From the NCBI GenBank assembly GCA_001717545.1, contig CP017039.1, positions 1,178,001-1,242,000 of the forward strand: 64,000 nt of DNA, in the 5' to 3' direction. This document shows, in pieces, positions 54,317 to 63,108 of this stretch. The notes under the pieces are model-generated. The model saw only the letters and a program-made list of their open reading frames with translations. It was not told where the DNA came from and searched no databases. The position numbers were made by a program, and so were the translations under genes. Numbering within the stretch: position 1 is the stretch's first letter; each line of letters opens with the position of its first letter. Source of the stretch: Anaerolineaceae bacterium oral taxon 439 (lineage in GTDB: Bacteria; Chloroflexota; Anaerolineae; Anaerolineales; Anaerolineaceae).

Positions 54317-55441
54317 GTGATAAAAAGGAAGCGGTATTTCTGGCTGATGGCGGTGTGGCTGTGTTTATTCTGTTTTTCCAGCTATGGCGCGGCGGGACAG
54401 GCGTGGGACGACGTGGACGTTTCGGAAACACCCGCGCCGTATCGCGAGATCATTCAAAGGGCGAATTCCATGATTCTGAACGGCGTAGACGACGGGGGGA
54501 GCGTGGAGGACGGGTATTACGCGCTTTCAGAGCTGGGTTTTTATCTGAATCAGGCGGAGCTCCTGGATCAGGTCGGATACGCCGTTCAGGATCTCAGCGG
54601 CGACGGCGTCCCGGAGCTGATCATCGGCGAAATCACCCGTCCGGATATGCCGGACTCGGATTCCAATCTGATCTACGCGCTGTACACGCTCGACGCGGAT
54701 GATCAGGCGCGGCTCGTTTTCGAAGGCTGGTACCGGAACGCCTACCGCTATGCTGGTGATGGCCGGTTCATGTATCTGGGCGCAGGCGGGGCCGCCAGTT
54801 CGATGTTCGGGATGTGCGGGCTGTCGCGGGATGGAAAAGACCTGATCTGGAGCGATTATTATTTTACGATTCCGCGTGAAGGAAATTATGAAATCATAGA
54901 CTACTACTATAATACGTCCGGAAAATCGGAGACGCAGGGATCGCAGCGTCTCGATATTTCGGAAGACGCCTTCTGGCAGATTTCAGATCGCCTTCAGGAT
55001 GAAGCGATTCTGATCGAGCTGGCGCCGTTCAGGGCGCTCAATGAAGACTCCGTCGTTGGCGACGCGTCTGGTGAACCGCTGCGGGCGGAAATTTTCGCGA
55101 ATACGGAAATGCGAGCGCCGGAATCTTATGATCATGCGATTATCGACCAGACAGGCTTTGAGGGACAGATCCTGTTTACGGCTGAACGCCCGATTTACGA
55201 TTTCCAGATCCTGAGCCTGGAGCTCCTGGACGTTACGCAGGCGGGTGAATTAGTCTTTGACAGCGTCGCAGTGTACGAGAAGGACGCGATTCAGCCGGAG
55301 CGCCCGCTGCTTGTCAGCCTGACTTTCTTCGGCGATTTACCGTCCTACGGTTTTTCGTATACCGACGAATCTGGCGATTATCATCGTTCTTATTTGGGTG
55401 TCAGCGGAAGGGACGGATCGCTGGTCGTCAGGGCGTTCTGA
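54317..55441 (+). CDS. Secreted protein of unknown function with a DxxGDG calcium-type loop
   Basis: A 374-residue exported protein starting at GTG 54317, with an AGGGCAGGA motif seven bases upstream. The signal peptide ends near residue 27. The DLSGDGVPELIIGEI segment (about residues 95-110) is typical of calcium-binding FG-GAP/VCBS-like loops, followed by LIYALYTLDADDQARLV and a Gly/Tyr-rich strand set. The rest (residues 230-370) looks beta-rich. It has relatives among secreted proteins of Firmicutes with no known function. The gene stands alone, ending at a bidirectional hairpin. Confidence 0.7.
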   Translation: MIKRKRYFWLMAVWLCLFCFSSYGAAGQAWDDVDVSETPAPYREIIQRANSMILNGVDDGGSVEDGYYALSELGFYLNQAELLDQVGYAVQDLSGDGVPELIIGEITRPDMPDSDSNLIYALYTLDADDQARLVFEGWYRNAYRYAGDGRFMYLGAGGAASSMFGMCGLSRDGKDLIWSDYYFTIPREGNYEIIDYYYNTSGKSETQGSQRLDISEDAFWQISDRLQDEAILIELAPFRALNEDSVVGDASGEPLRAEIFANTEMRAPESYDHAIIDQTGFEGQILFTAERPIYDFQILSLELLDVTQAGELVFDSVAVYEKDAIQPERPLLVSLTFFGDLPSYGFSYTDESGDYHRSYLGVSGRDGSLVVRAF

Positions 55442-55456
55442 GGTCCCGATCGGAGA

Positions 55457-55491
55457 AGGACGCAGCCGTATAAAAAAGGCGCTTGCGTCCT
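55457..55491. terminator. Bidirectional terminator between two convergent genes
   Basis: AGGACGCA (55457-55464) and TGCGTCCT (55484-55491) form the stem. On plus it is followed by TTT. On minus a second pairing (AAGGACGCAAGCGCC region) is followed by six T (complement of 55472-55477). Confidence 0.6.
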
Positions 55492-56415
55492 TTACCAATC
55501 TCTCATCAGCGCGGCGAGTCTCCTGTCGATATCGAGCCTGGTTTCTTTGCATTCCCGCGGGTGTTCTTTTCCCGCTTTAAACATCAGGCCGACTAACAGC
55601 CCCGAACCAATGGGGAGCATCAGCTTCAGCATGGATTCCGGAAAGATAAAGTGTGTGCCATGTTCATAGATCCAGGCTTCAAAATCGCAGTCATGCGGCA
55701 GAGTTTCCAGCCGTTGACGCATTCTGCGTATGTATTTGCAGGTGTCCCATAGAGCGTCGTCCTCAGCGCCGATACAGATAACTTTCCCACGAATGCGCTC
55801 CACCTTGATTTTTTCTTCTTCATTCAGGAGATGGCGGCGCTCTGATTCATCAAACATTTCCCGCGCGGCTATCAGGTTGCCGCTGGCTTTGGATTCTTCC
55901 TGCATTTTTTGCCAATATTCCGGATGGCGATAGGCATATGGCAGATAGGGCAGCGGAATGCCCTGCCACGATACGGCGGATTCATGGTCTCCCGGCCGCT
56001 CACGGACGCCGTCTTTCCCGTCCCGATAGAATCCTTCCATGATAAAGTCCGGGGGCGTGAGGGCGATGGTAAGCCGGATGTCTGGGTAACAGGAAGCGGC
56101 GGCAAGCGCCACCGTGCCGGTCGCCGACGCCCCAAAAATCCCGATTTTATCACAGCCCTGCGTGCGTAGAAACTCGATCGCTTTTCCGATCCGCTCCAAC
56201 GGAAAGTTATGCCAGCCGCGGTCCTTTTTGCAGGGGGAAATCGCCAGCGCGTGAATATTCTGCCGGTGCAGCCATTTCGCTCCGGAAACGATCATGCGGT
56301 TATCCGAAGAACCGTCCAACGTGATGATCATGGCACGGGAAGTTTTTACCCTGGGATTCGGGTACCAGGCTCCATAAAATCCGTCATTTTCCACCGAAAA
56401 CATTTTTCTTTGCAT
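55492..56415 (-). CDS. Alpha/beta hydrolase, BAAT/acyl-CoA thioesterase-like
   Basis: A 307-residue hydrolase. The nucleophile region GIFGASATGTVALAAA has the G-x-S-x-x-G pattern of the BAAT C-terminal family (acyl-CoA thioesterases and acyltransferases). A late Asp in GAEDDALWD and a His in YEHGTHFIFP complete a likely triad. The start at 56415 gives the length expected; the frame extends to 56481 but lacks support. No signal peptide. It lies alone between two terminated units. Substrate unknown. Confidence 0.78.
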   Translation of the reverse strand: MQRKMFSVENDGFYGAWYPNPRVKTSRAMIITLDGSSDNRMIVSGAKWLHRQNIHALAISPCKKDRGWHNFPLERIGKAIEFLRTQGCDKIGIFGASATGTVALAAASCYPDIRLTIALTPPDFIMEGFYRDGKDGVRERPGDHESAVSWQGIPLPYLPYAYRHPEYWQKMQEESKASGNLIAAREMFDESERRHLLNEEEKIKVERIRGKVICIGAEDDALWDTCKYIRRMRQRLETLPHDCDFEAWIYEHGTHFIFPESMLKLMLPIGSGLLVGLMFKAGKEHPRECKETRLDIDRRLAALMRDW

Positions 56416-56552
56416 TTTTCTTCTCTTCAGTTGATCCCCCGTTCTCGGGAGTATAGATCGCTCGATAAACCTGCTCCTCAAATTATATACCGGTTAATTT
56501 CTTCTAAACTTACCGTGTAAATGAATCGTATCCTGAGTTTACAGGACGTACG

Positions 56553-57761
56553 TCACTTTCCGAACGGGATCTCGGCGTAAACGACTTCCTCCCGCTGACG
56601 GTAGATCAGCCGGACCGATTCCGTTTCTTCGGACACGGCGATCGTTTGAACGTCGTAGCGATCGTCATCCGGAAATGGCTGGCGCAACCGTTCAGCGCCG
56701 GTCCCGGCGTCGTAGACGCGGACGACGATCGCCGAAGCGAGATCGTTCAGGTTTTCCCGGACGGCCGTTGCGAGGTATTTCCCGTTCGCGGACAGCGCCA
56801 TGTTCCGGTCCTCCATGAACTCCCGCAGCGGGATTTTCGAGACCGCGTCCGTTTCGGCGTTCCAGACGTATAACATTTTCGCGGGGAGACTTTGAAGATC
56901 GTCCGGGTCGTCCGGGATCGGCTCCGGCGGCGAAATCAGCGCGGCGGGGGACGTGACCGGCGTGTGGTCGCGGTACGGCTGGACGGCCGAAGCGTTTTCG
57001 TCGATCTCCGCGAATTCTTCCGTGTCCCGTATCGTTATCTCCTCTCCGTCCGCGCTCATCATCCCGTAAATGGCGTGCGTCGTATGGTCGGCGTCCTCCG
57101 GGACGTACTGGCTTCCTGTGAAGAAGATTGTTTCTCCGTTCCGGATCAGGTTGAAGCTGTTGATCGAGAAGGTCCCGGGCGTCAGGTCGCGCGTCATTTC
57201 GAAGATCATCGTTTCGTCCCCTGTATCTAAATTTCTTCGATAAAGGTTCCATGAGTCCGATTTATAAAAGAGATCGGCGCCGTTTCGCGCCAGTCCGAAC
57301 AGGATCGTTGTCGGAATGTCGCAGATTTCGTTCAGGTCGACGTCCCGGATCAGCTTCAGATTATCGTCATATTCGTAGAGCGCGATTCTGGTCTCGATGA
57401 AGCTTTCCCGGACTTTTTCGACGAACCAGCCGAACCCCGTTTCAAGCTCCTGAACGCGGTCCGATCGGAGGACCATCTCCGGATCGTTCAGCGATTCCGG
57501 AAACGGCGCTTCGCCGATTAGTTCCAGCGGGTCGAGCCCGAGCAGCGTCAGCCGGTCGCTCAGGATCAGCAGCCGGTCGCCCGACAAGAAGCTGAAGCTG
57601 GCGCGAGTCGCGGGCGACGCTTCTTCAGGGACGAATTCGTTCAGGGACTGCACGCGGATCGCCGGAGCGCTTTCGGCGGCGGAGGCGGGGCATGGCGGGA
57701 TGACGCCCGCCGCGAGGACGAGCGTCATCATCATTCTTATCAGCGTTTTAAATTTTTTCAT
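56553..57761 (-). CDS. Secreted beta-propeller-like paralogue 3
   Basis: A 402-residue exported protein, last of three tandem paralogues. The signal peptide (residues 1-29) ends at ASA. The shared core is FLSGDRLLILSDRLTLLGLD near residue 55, a DDNLKLIRDVDLNEI strand pair, SINSFNLIRNGETIFFTGSQ in the middle and ALSANGKYLATAV near the end. Repeated blocks of about 50 residues with Gly-Lys/Asn turns fit a beta-propeller, but no WD or Kelch signature is present. Function unknown. It starts 15 bases after paralogue 2 ends. Confidence 0.75.
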   Translation of the reverse strand: MKKFKTLIRMMMTLVLAAGVIPPCPASAAESAPAIRVQSLNEFVPEEASPATRASFSFLSGDRLLILSDRLTLLGLDPLELIGEAPFPESLNDPEMVLRSDRVQELETGFGWFVEKVRESFIETRIALYEYDDNLKLIRDVDLNEICDIPTTILFGLARNGADLFYKSDSWNLYRRNLDTGDETMIFEMTRDLTPGTFSINSFNLIRNGETIFFTGSQYVPEDADHTTHAIYGMMSADGEEITIRDTEEFAEIDENASAVQPYRDHTPVTSPAALISPPEPIPDDPDDLQSLPAKMLYVWNAETDAVSKIPLREFMEDRNMALSANGKYLATAVRENLNDLASAIVVRVYDAGTGAERLRQPFPDDDRYDVQTIAVSEETESVRLIYRQREEVVYAEIPFGK

Positions 57762-57776
57762 GGCTGCCTGATTGGG

Positions 57777-59051
57777 TTATTCGATCGGGATCTCGACATA
57801 GGAATAAGCCAGCTTATCCAGGAGTACCGCGCGGATCAGCTTATCCGACTCGGAGACGCTGATCTCGGGTACAAAGCCTGCCGTAAGGCCCGAATAGTTT
57901 TTCTCCATGAGGAGTTCGCCGTTCGACGTGTCGTAGAGCCGGACGGTTAAGGATGTGACCTCGGTCATCGGATCGTCGGCCGCTGCCGTAGCCAGGTATT
58001 TCCCGTTTTCTGAGAGCGCGGCCTTATGGTCTTCCATGCTGATCCGCAGCGGGATTTCGGTAATATCGCCCGTTTCGACGTTCCAGGCGTAAAAGCTCTT
58101 CACCGGCGGGGGCGTAAAGACGTAGTTTTCCGGATCGTCGAACCAGGTCGGTTTCGGATCGTTCGGGGTCAGCAGCATGATCGGCGACGACTGCGGGACG
58201 TTCTGCTCTCCGACGCCTACCTGATAAAATTCGTACGGGTCCTGAAGCGTCGTTGGATCCAGAATTGTCAGGTCGCTTCCGTCCGTGGACATCGATCCGT
58301 AAGCGCAAATCGTATCTCCGACCTCGCCGGTTATATCTAACTTTCCTCCGACGAAATAAAGTCTTTTCCCGCCGCGCAGCAGCCGCAGATCGGAGATGAC
58401 ATGGAATTCCGAGTCCGGCGATCGATCTGTCTGATAGATCAGGCGGTCCGAATCCGGATCGAGCGGAATCTTCCCCGCCAGAAGTTTTTCACCTTTGTCT
58501 TCCGGCGAATAAGCTACGTAATACACCTTTGACCCGTCGGGATCCGGCGCGATATTTCCGAGTCCAAAGCCAAAGGCGGACGGAAGCGCTTCGCTCAGGT
58601 TCGCTTCCTGAACGAGATTCAGATCGTTATCATATTGAAAGTAGAAAGATACCGGGCGCGTTTCGCCGCCTGCTCGCGGCGTCATATCCACCAGCCAGGC
58701 AAACCCGCTGTTGAGCGGCTGAACGCGGGCGAACAGCGCGTATTCGTCGGAAAGCTTTTCGGATATCGATTCCGGCATTTCGGCTTCCGCGGCCGCTTTC
58801 ATCGTTTTCAGGTCGACGATCGTCAGCTGGTCATGGATCACCAGCAGCCGGCCTCCGGACAGGAACGTGAACGAGAGTGGATTTCCTTCAGGAGAAATCG
58901 TCTCAGGCGTAAATTCGGCTAAGCTCCGGGTCAGGGCCTCGTCCGGATCGGCTTGGCTTTGAATCGGGAGCACGGTCAGGCCGCAAATCAGTGCAAGCAG
59001 TCCCGCGAATCCGAATACGATCCGTCCGAACCAGAGTGCATGTTTTTTCAT
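57777..59051 (-). CDS. Secreted beta-propeller-like paralogue 2
   Basis: A 424-residue exported protein. The signal peptide covers about residues 1-35 (a hydrophobic stretch GLLALICGLTVLP, then a likely cut after QSQA). It shares with its neighbours FLSGGRLLVIHDQLTIVDLKTMK near residue 65, DNDLNLVQEANLSEAL, RLLRGGKRLYFVGG and ALSENGKYLATAAADD. A PPPVKSFYAWNVETGDITEIPL strand pair corresponds to the YVWNAETDAVSKIPL part of paralogue 3. The overall pattern again suggests a propeller. It starts 24 bases after paralogue 1, so all three form one operon. Confidence 0.75.
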   Translation of the reverse strand: MKKHALWFGRIVFGFAGLLALICGLTVLPIQSQADPDEALTRSLAEFTPETISPEGNPLSFTFLSGGRLLVIHDQLTIVDLKTMKAAAEAEMPESISEKLSDEYALFARVQPLNSGFAWLVDMTPRAGGETRPVSFYFQYDNDLNLVQEANLSEALPSAFGFGLGNIAPDPDGSKVYYVAYSPEDKGEKLLAGKIPLDPDSDRLIYQTDRSPDSEFHVISDLRLLRGGKRLYFVGGKLDITGEVGDTICAYGSMSTDGSDLTILDPTTLQDPYEFYQVGVGEQNVPQSSPIMLLTPNDPKPTWFDDPENYVFTPPPVKSFYAWNVETGDITEIPLRISMEDHKAALSENGKYLATAAADDPMTEVTSLTVRLYDTSNGELLMEKNYSGLTAGFVPEISVSESDKLIRAVLLDKLAYSYVEIPIE

Positions 59052-59075
59052 TTTGTCGTTCCTTTTCTGATGATC

Positions 59076-60290
59076 TTATTTTTCGATCGGGATCCGGACG
59101 AGGCGGACGGCCTGGCCGTCCTGATACAGGACGGAGATCAGCCCGTCTTCTTCGCTGATGCCGATGGCAGCGTTCGTGCATTCGCTCAGCGCCGGGAATT
59201 CGTAGGTCGCGAGGAGCGAGCCTTTCGCGGCGCCGTAAAGCCGGGGCACGAGCGCGAAGGTCCCGTCGTCGCGGCTTTCGCAGACGGCCGTCGCGAGGTA
59301 CTTCCCGTTTTCGGACAGCTTCGCCCGTTCTTCTTCCGTCGGGGCCTGAAGCGGGATTTCGACGACGTGCTTCGCCGCGACGTCCAGCGCATAAACGGTT
59401 TTGATCATTTTTGTCTCGCTGTCATATTCTCCTGTAAAATATGGAACGATGAGCGCGATGGGGGACGTCTGCGGCGTATGAAGATGGAGCGGGCTGTACG
59501 CGTCTGTTATGATCTCCACATTGAAGTCCGGCGCGTCGGTCAGAACGCGGTTTTCCCCGTCTGGGGACATGGAACCGTATACGCGGACGGTATTGATATG
59601 GCTTCCGCCTTCTTCAACCGATAAGAATTTATCCCCGGAAAACAGTACGGTTTTACCATTATCGATCAGGCGGAGCGATCCTATTGAATTGAGATCCATA
59701 TCGAAGCCCATCTTTGTTTCGAGCAGGATTTTTTCATCGCTGCTGTCCAGATTTATTCGGCGCATCAATGAATGTTCAACTGTGTAGATTTCGGAGCCAT
59801 CTCGTGAAATATCCAGATAAACCATGTCTGGAGACGGCATATAATCGTTCAGATTGACTTCCCGAATGACGTTCAATTGGTTGTCAAACTGGTAATAGGT
59901 TCCTTTCAAATGCGGTTCGGCCGGGGTCGCTATGGAAACGATCCAGGCGAAACCGTTTTCGAGCGCTTCAACCCGATCGAATCGGATGAGTTTTTCGCTG
60001 TCGAGCGACGGTGCGGAGTCCGGCAGGGGCGCTTCGGCGATCCGCTTCATCGCGTTCAGGTCGATCAGGTTCAGCCGGTCGGTGACCGCGAAGAGGCGGT
60101 TCCCGGGAAGGAATTCGTAGACGAGCGGATCCTGAACGTCACGCGCCGGGAGGATTTCGGACAGGTCCTCAATCGGGATCTCGTCGACCCGGTAGAGCTG
60201 GTTGGGCTCCTGCGCGTGAGCGCCAACGGCGCTCGCGCAGATCAGCGCGAGCATGAGGATAAAAAGCTTGAGTTTCTTAGATCGGTTCAT
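59076..60290 (-). CDS. Secreted beta-propeller-like paralogue 1
   Basis: A 404-residue exported protein and first of the three. A strong AAGGAGG lies seven bases before the ATG. The signal peptide ends at AHAQ (about residue 27). Shared blocks are FLPGNRLFAVTDRLNLIDLNAMK (59-81), QFDNQLNVIREVNLNDYM, RLIDNGKTVLFSGD, TVYALDVAAKHVVEIPL and LSENGKYLATAV. The AT-rich 130 bases upstream contain a likely promoter and a nine-base direct repeat CGATTCTTA at 60313 and 60359. No catalytic motif is apparent; surface display or sensing of a polymer is conceivable. Confidence 0.76.
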   Translation of the reverse strand: MNRSKKLKLFILMLALICASAVGAHAQEPNQLYRVDEIPIEDLSEILPARDVQDPLVYEFLPGNRLFAVTDRLNLIDLNAMKRIAEAPLPDSAPSLDSEKLIRFDRVEALENGFAWIVSIATPAEPHLKGTYYQFDNQLNVIREVNLNDYMPSPDMVYLDISRDGSEIYTVEHSLMRRINLDSSDEKILLETKMGFDMDLNSIGSLRLIDNGKTVLFSGDKFLSVEEGGSHINTVRVYGSMSPDGENRVLTDAPDFNVEIITDAYSPLHLHTPQTSPIALIVPYFTGEYDSETKMIKTVYALDVAAKHVVEIPLQAPTEEERAKLSENGKYLATAVCESRDDGTFALVPRLYGAAKGSLLATYEFPALSECTNAAIGISEEDGLISVLYQDGQAVRLVRIPIEK

Positions 60291-60371
60291 TTTGGCCTCC
60301 TTTTTTTCTAACCGATTCTTATTCGCGCGATATTCATCGCTATCTATATAATAGAAAACGATTCTTAAGCG

Positions 60372-60403
60372 AAAAAAGTTCCCGATATTTTTCAGGAACT
60401 TTT
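60372..60403 (-). terminator. Terminator of the methylaspartate operon
   Basis: AAAAGTTCC (60374-60382) pairs perfectly with GGAACTTTT (60395-60403). On the minus strand a run of six T (complement of 60372-60377) overlaps and follows the stem. It lies 23 bases after the last gene of the operon. Confidence 0.88.
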
Positions 60404-60425
60404 CAGAGCTTCGTATCCGTTTGGC

Positions 60426-61349
60426 TCAGACGAAAATCTGGTTAATATCGCCGATCGCGTAGGACGGCGGCGTCCCGACCAGCCCGACGAGCATGTTCCG
60501 GCCGGTCATTTCGTCGACGAGGATTTCCGGATGGAGGCGGAAATTGACGATTTCGCCGGTCGTGCGGACGTGCATGCGCGGTCCGGTGCAGTAGTGGCGT
60601 TGGTCTCCGATCAGGATATGCGTCCGGTCGAGATAGGAGATCGGGATGTCCTTTTTGATCATCTCGTTGACCTGATGTTCCAGATCGAGGATATTGATCG
60701 CGCGTTTGTCCATGTAGCTGAGGATAAAGCCGTGACGGACGTCGGAATGCTCGAACGACCCGATCCCGTAACCGAGGAGGCAGAATTCGCAAAGGTCTTC
60801 GGCGGTATGGGCCATGCGCCGGTAGATGACCGACTTGGAGACGATTTTCTGGAGGTCGCGCGGGTCCGGCCCGAACATGGTCGGGCGCGTGATAATAATT
60901 TCTTCGCCGACGCCGACGAGAAGATGCGCGTTGCGCTTGATTGCCGGGTAAAGAAGGTCGAAATGCTCAACGATGACCCGTTTCCCCATCGCGGTCGCGT
61001 CGTTGATCGCCTGCACGATATCGGTCATTTGGGTAAACGCCGATTCGAAGCGGATATCGATATGATAGGTATGCGCGGAGAAAAAGCTCTGATCGTGGAG
61101 CTGAAGCAGGGGCAGGGGGCGGACGTTTACGCCTTCGTCGTCGTTCGTCATCTCCAATCCAGGGAACATCCCGCGGATCAGGACGCTTTTCCCGGATCCG
61201 GATTCGCCGACGAACCCGATCAGCGAGTCGAACGGGCTCATGTACAGCTGGGCGATCTGGTTGCCGACGTCGGCCATGCGCGGGTTCCCGCGCGGCGCGA
61301 GGTAAACGCTGAACAGGTGATTTTTCTGCATTCGAGCTGAATAGCTCAT
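60426..61349 (-). CDS. P-loop protein with C-terminal ThrRS/AlaRS-like second additional domain
   Basis: A 307-residue protein with two parts. The N-terminal half has a Walker A GESGSGKS at residues 48-55 and a kinase- or ATPase-like fold with a VIVEHFDLLYPA strand near residue 126. The C-terminal half has the second-additional-domain signature of threonyl- and alanyl-tRNA synthetases: YCTGPRMHVRTTGEIVNF with Cys254 and His260 (compare CRGPHVPNTG in ThrRS), and AHTAEDL at 180-186, where the second His of the HxxxH motif is replaced. Proteins with this name are annotated in Firmicutes without known function. It is the last gene of the methylaspartate operon. AAGGAG lies upstream of the ATG. 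Confidence 0.82.
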   Translation of the reverse strand: MSYSARMQKNHLFSVYLAPRGNPRMADVGNQIAQLYMSPFDSLIGFVGESGSGKSVLIRGMFPGLEMTNDDEGVNVRPLPLLQLHDQSFFSAHTYHIDIRFESAFTQMTDIVQAINDATAMGKRVIVEHFDLLYPAIKRNAHLLVGVGEEIIITRPTMFGPDPRDLQKIVSKSVIYRRMAHTAEDLCEFCLLGYGIGSFEHSDVRHGFILSYMDKRAINILDLEHQVNEMIKKDIPISYLDRTHILIGDQRHYCTGPRMHVRTTGEIVNFRLHPEILVDEMTGRNMLVGLVGTPPSYAIGDINQIFV

Positions 61350-61371
61350 CTTGACCGTCTCCTTCGTTGGC

Positions 61372-61707
61372 TCAGGCGGGCTGCGGCGAATCAGTATCGA
61401 GTTCGATACTGAGGAGCGGGGCGTGCTGCTGAGCCCCGTAGACGTCGGTTTCGCCTGTATCCCCGGAACAGGTCGGCCGCTGGATCGTGACCTTTATCGC
61501 TTTCGCCGGCGGGAATTCGACGATCCCGATTATTTTTTCCGGCGCGATTTTATACAGTTCGCAGATTTTTTCCGGCGAGAGGAGGCGATACTTCCGCGCC
61601 GTTTCGAAATCGTCCGCAGTTTTGAAAAGGACGTCGAGCGTCAGCTCGTATGGACCGGAGTTTTTCGAGCGGATAACGTCCGCCATTTCGGTAAGTTTTC
61701 GTTTCAT
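61372..61707 (-). CDS. DUF4387 family protein
   Basis: A 111-residue cytoplasmic protein. The signature MADVIRSKNSGPYELTLDVLF near the N-terminus is split over the first strand-helix, and the EKIIGIVEFPPAKAIKVTIQRP strand pair completes a compact domain; both match DUF4387. The last 25 residues are variable. In many genomes DUF4387 and DUF1446/AtuA proteins are adjacent or fused, so they probably form one enzyme. It starts 20 bases after the AtuA-like gene ends. Catalytic function unknown. Confidence 0.87.
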   Translation of the reverse strand: MKRKLTEMADVIRSKNSGPYELTLDVLFKTADDFETARKYRLLSPEKICELYKIAPEKIIGIVEFPPAKAIKVTIQRPTCSGDTGETDVYGAQQHAPLLSIELDTDSPQPA

Positions 61708-61727
61708 TCGGTTTTCCTTTCGCCGCG

Positions 61728-63089
61728 TTATAGTTCGTAGACGTCGATCCGGAACGGCGCGGCCGGGTCTTCGACTTCCAGCAGGTGATACACGCTGAAT
61801 TCATAGACCTTTCCCGCGTGAAAATCGCTCGGCGAGAACGGGAACGCGAGATTCCCGGCGGTCGCGATCCGTCCCGGGTAGCCGTAATGGAGCATGGTTG
61901 ATCGCGCGGTCGCGCAGACGGCGTCGGCGCGTTCCTGCGATTCGGCGACGGCTTCAATAATGATCCCCAGTTCATGCGCCGATTCGGTTCCGGGGGTGGG
62001 TTCGAGCGGCCCCATGACGCCGTCTTTTCCGTAAACGGTAAAATTCAGCCGATAGTCCCAGGGCTGATCTTTATAGATATCGGCGACGTTGGCGCGGACG
62101 GCGGCGATCGTCCGGTCGATTTCGCGGATCATGATCGGGTCGCGCGTCCCGGCGATCGAGACGGTTCGGAAGCCGACGGACTGCGCGCCTTCGAGCTTGA
62201 TCGTGTAGGGCTTGTCAGCGATGAACTTCGATCCGGAGACGCGGATTCTTCCGCTGCCCTGATCGGTGAAGGAACAGTCTCGTAAGTCAAGATGACCGCC
62301 GGGCCCGGGGAGAATATACGGGTTGGTTTTTTCGTAGAGCGTATGCGCCGCGACGGATACCGTCGTGCATTTCCGGACCGGGTTCAGCGCTTCGAGCTCG
62401 AACCAATCGTTCGTCAGCTTCCCGAACATGCAGTCCGACCCGCTTCCCGGCGAGGCGCAGATCGCGGCGCACTCAAGGATTTTCCCCAGATGCAGCGCGA
62501 GGGCGCGGTCGAAGCCGTCGCGGATCGGCAGCGCGGCGAAGACGCTCGGATCGTAGGAACGGCCGGCGAGGACAACGTCCGGAATCTCTTCAAAGGCGCG
62601 GATATACGGCTCGACGCCCATCTGGCCGACGATATGTTCCGAGTTGAGGACGCGTTCTTCGGTCAGCTCCGGCGCGCGGTCAAGCGGCCGGATTTTTCCT
62701 TTTTTGAGCGCGTCGGCGACAAAGCTTTTTTCAAATTCAGCGTGGATAACCGCGATTCTGAAATTCAGCGCTTCTTCGCGCGCGATTTCGCGGATAATCT
62801 CGAAACACCATGCCAGATGCGGCTCTGCGCCGCTTCCGCCGGCGGTTCCGACGACGACCGGGATTTTCCGTTCGACGCCGGCTTTGATCATGATTCTTAA
62901 GTCGCGTTTGACCGCCTGGCGGTCTGTAAACGAGATTCCGGACCCGAGATAGTACGGCCCCGGGTCGGTCGAACCGGCGTCCGCCGCGATCAGGTCGGGT
63001 CCTTTCGCGATCCCGGCTTCGAAGGAGGCGATCGGAAAGCCGTAACCGAGAATCGCGGTCGCGGACAGGATTTTAAATTCGGGTTTCAT
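61728..63089 (-). CDS. AtuA/DUF1446 family protein
   Basis: A 453-residue cytoplasmic protein. The N-terminal part has the family pattern: ILSATAILGYGFPIASFEAGI, then DLIAADAGSTDPGPYYLGSG and VVVGTAGGSGAEPHLAWCFEIIRE split over strands. The C-terminal half contains GSGSDCMFGKLTNDWFEL and GPGGHLDLRDCSF. The founding member AtuA belongs to acyclic terpene catabolism, where its exact chemistry is not settled. Here it lies 19 bases after methylaspartate ammonia-lyase and before DUF4387, so it more likely handles mesaconate or another C5 acid. Substrate is inference. Confidence 0.87.
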   Translation of the reverse strand: MKPEFKILSATAILGYGFPIASFEAGIAKGPDLIAADAGSTDPGPYYLGSGISFTDRQAVKRDLRIMIKAGVERKIPVVVGTAGGSGAEPHLAWCFEIIREIAREEALNFRIAVIHAEFEKSFVADALKKGKIRPLDRAPELTEERVLNSEHIVGQMGVEPYIRAFEEIPDVVLAGRSYDPSVFAALPIRDGFDRALALHLGKILECAAICASPGSGSDCMFGKLTNDWFELEALNPVRKCTTVSVAAHTLYEKTNPYILPGPGGHLDLRDCSFTDQGSGRIRVSGSKFIADKPYTIKLEGAQSVGFRTVSIAGTRDPIMIREIDRTIAAVRANVADIYKDQPWDYRLNFTVYGKDGVMGPLEPTPGTESAHELGIIIEAVAESQERADAVCATARSTMLHYGYPGRIATAGNLAFPFSPSDFHAGKVYEFSVYHLLEVEDPAAPFRIDVYEL

Positions 63090-63108
63090 TGTAAATCCTT
63101 CTTCCCTT

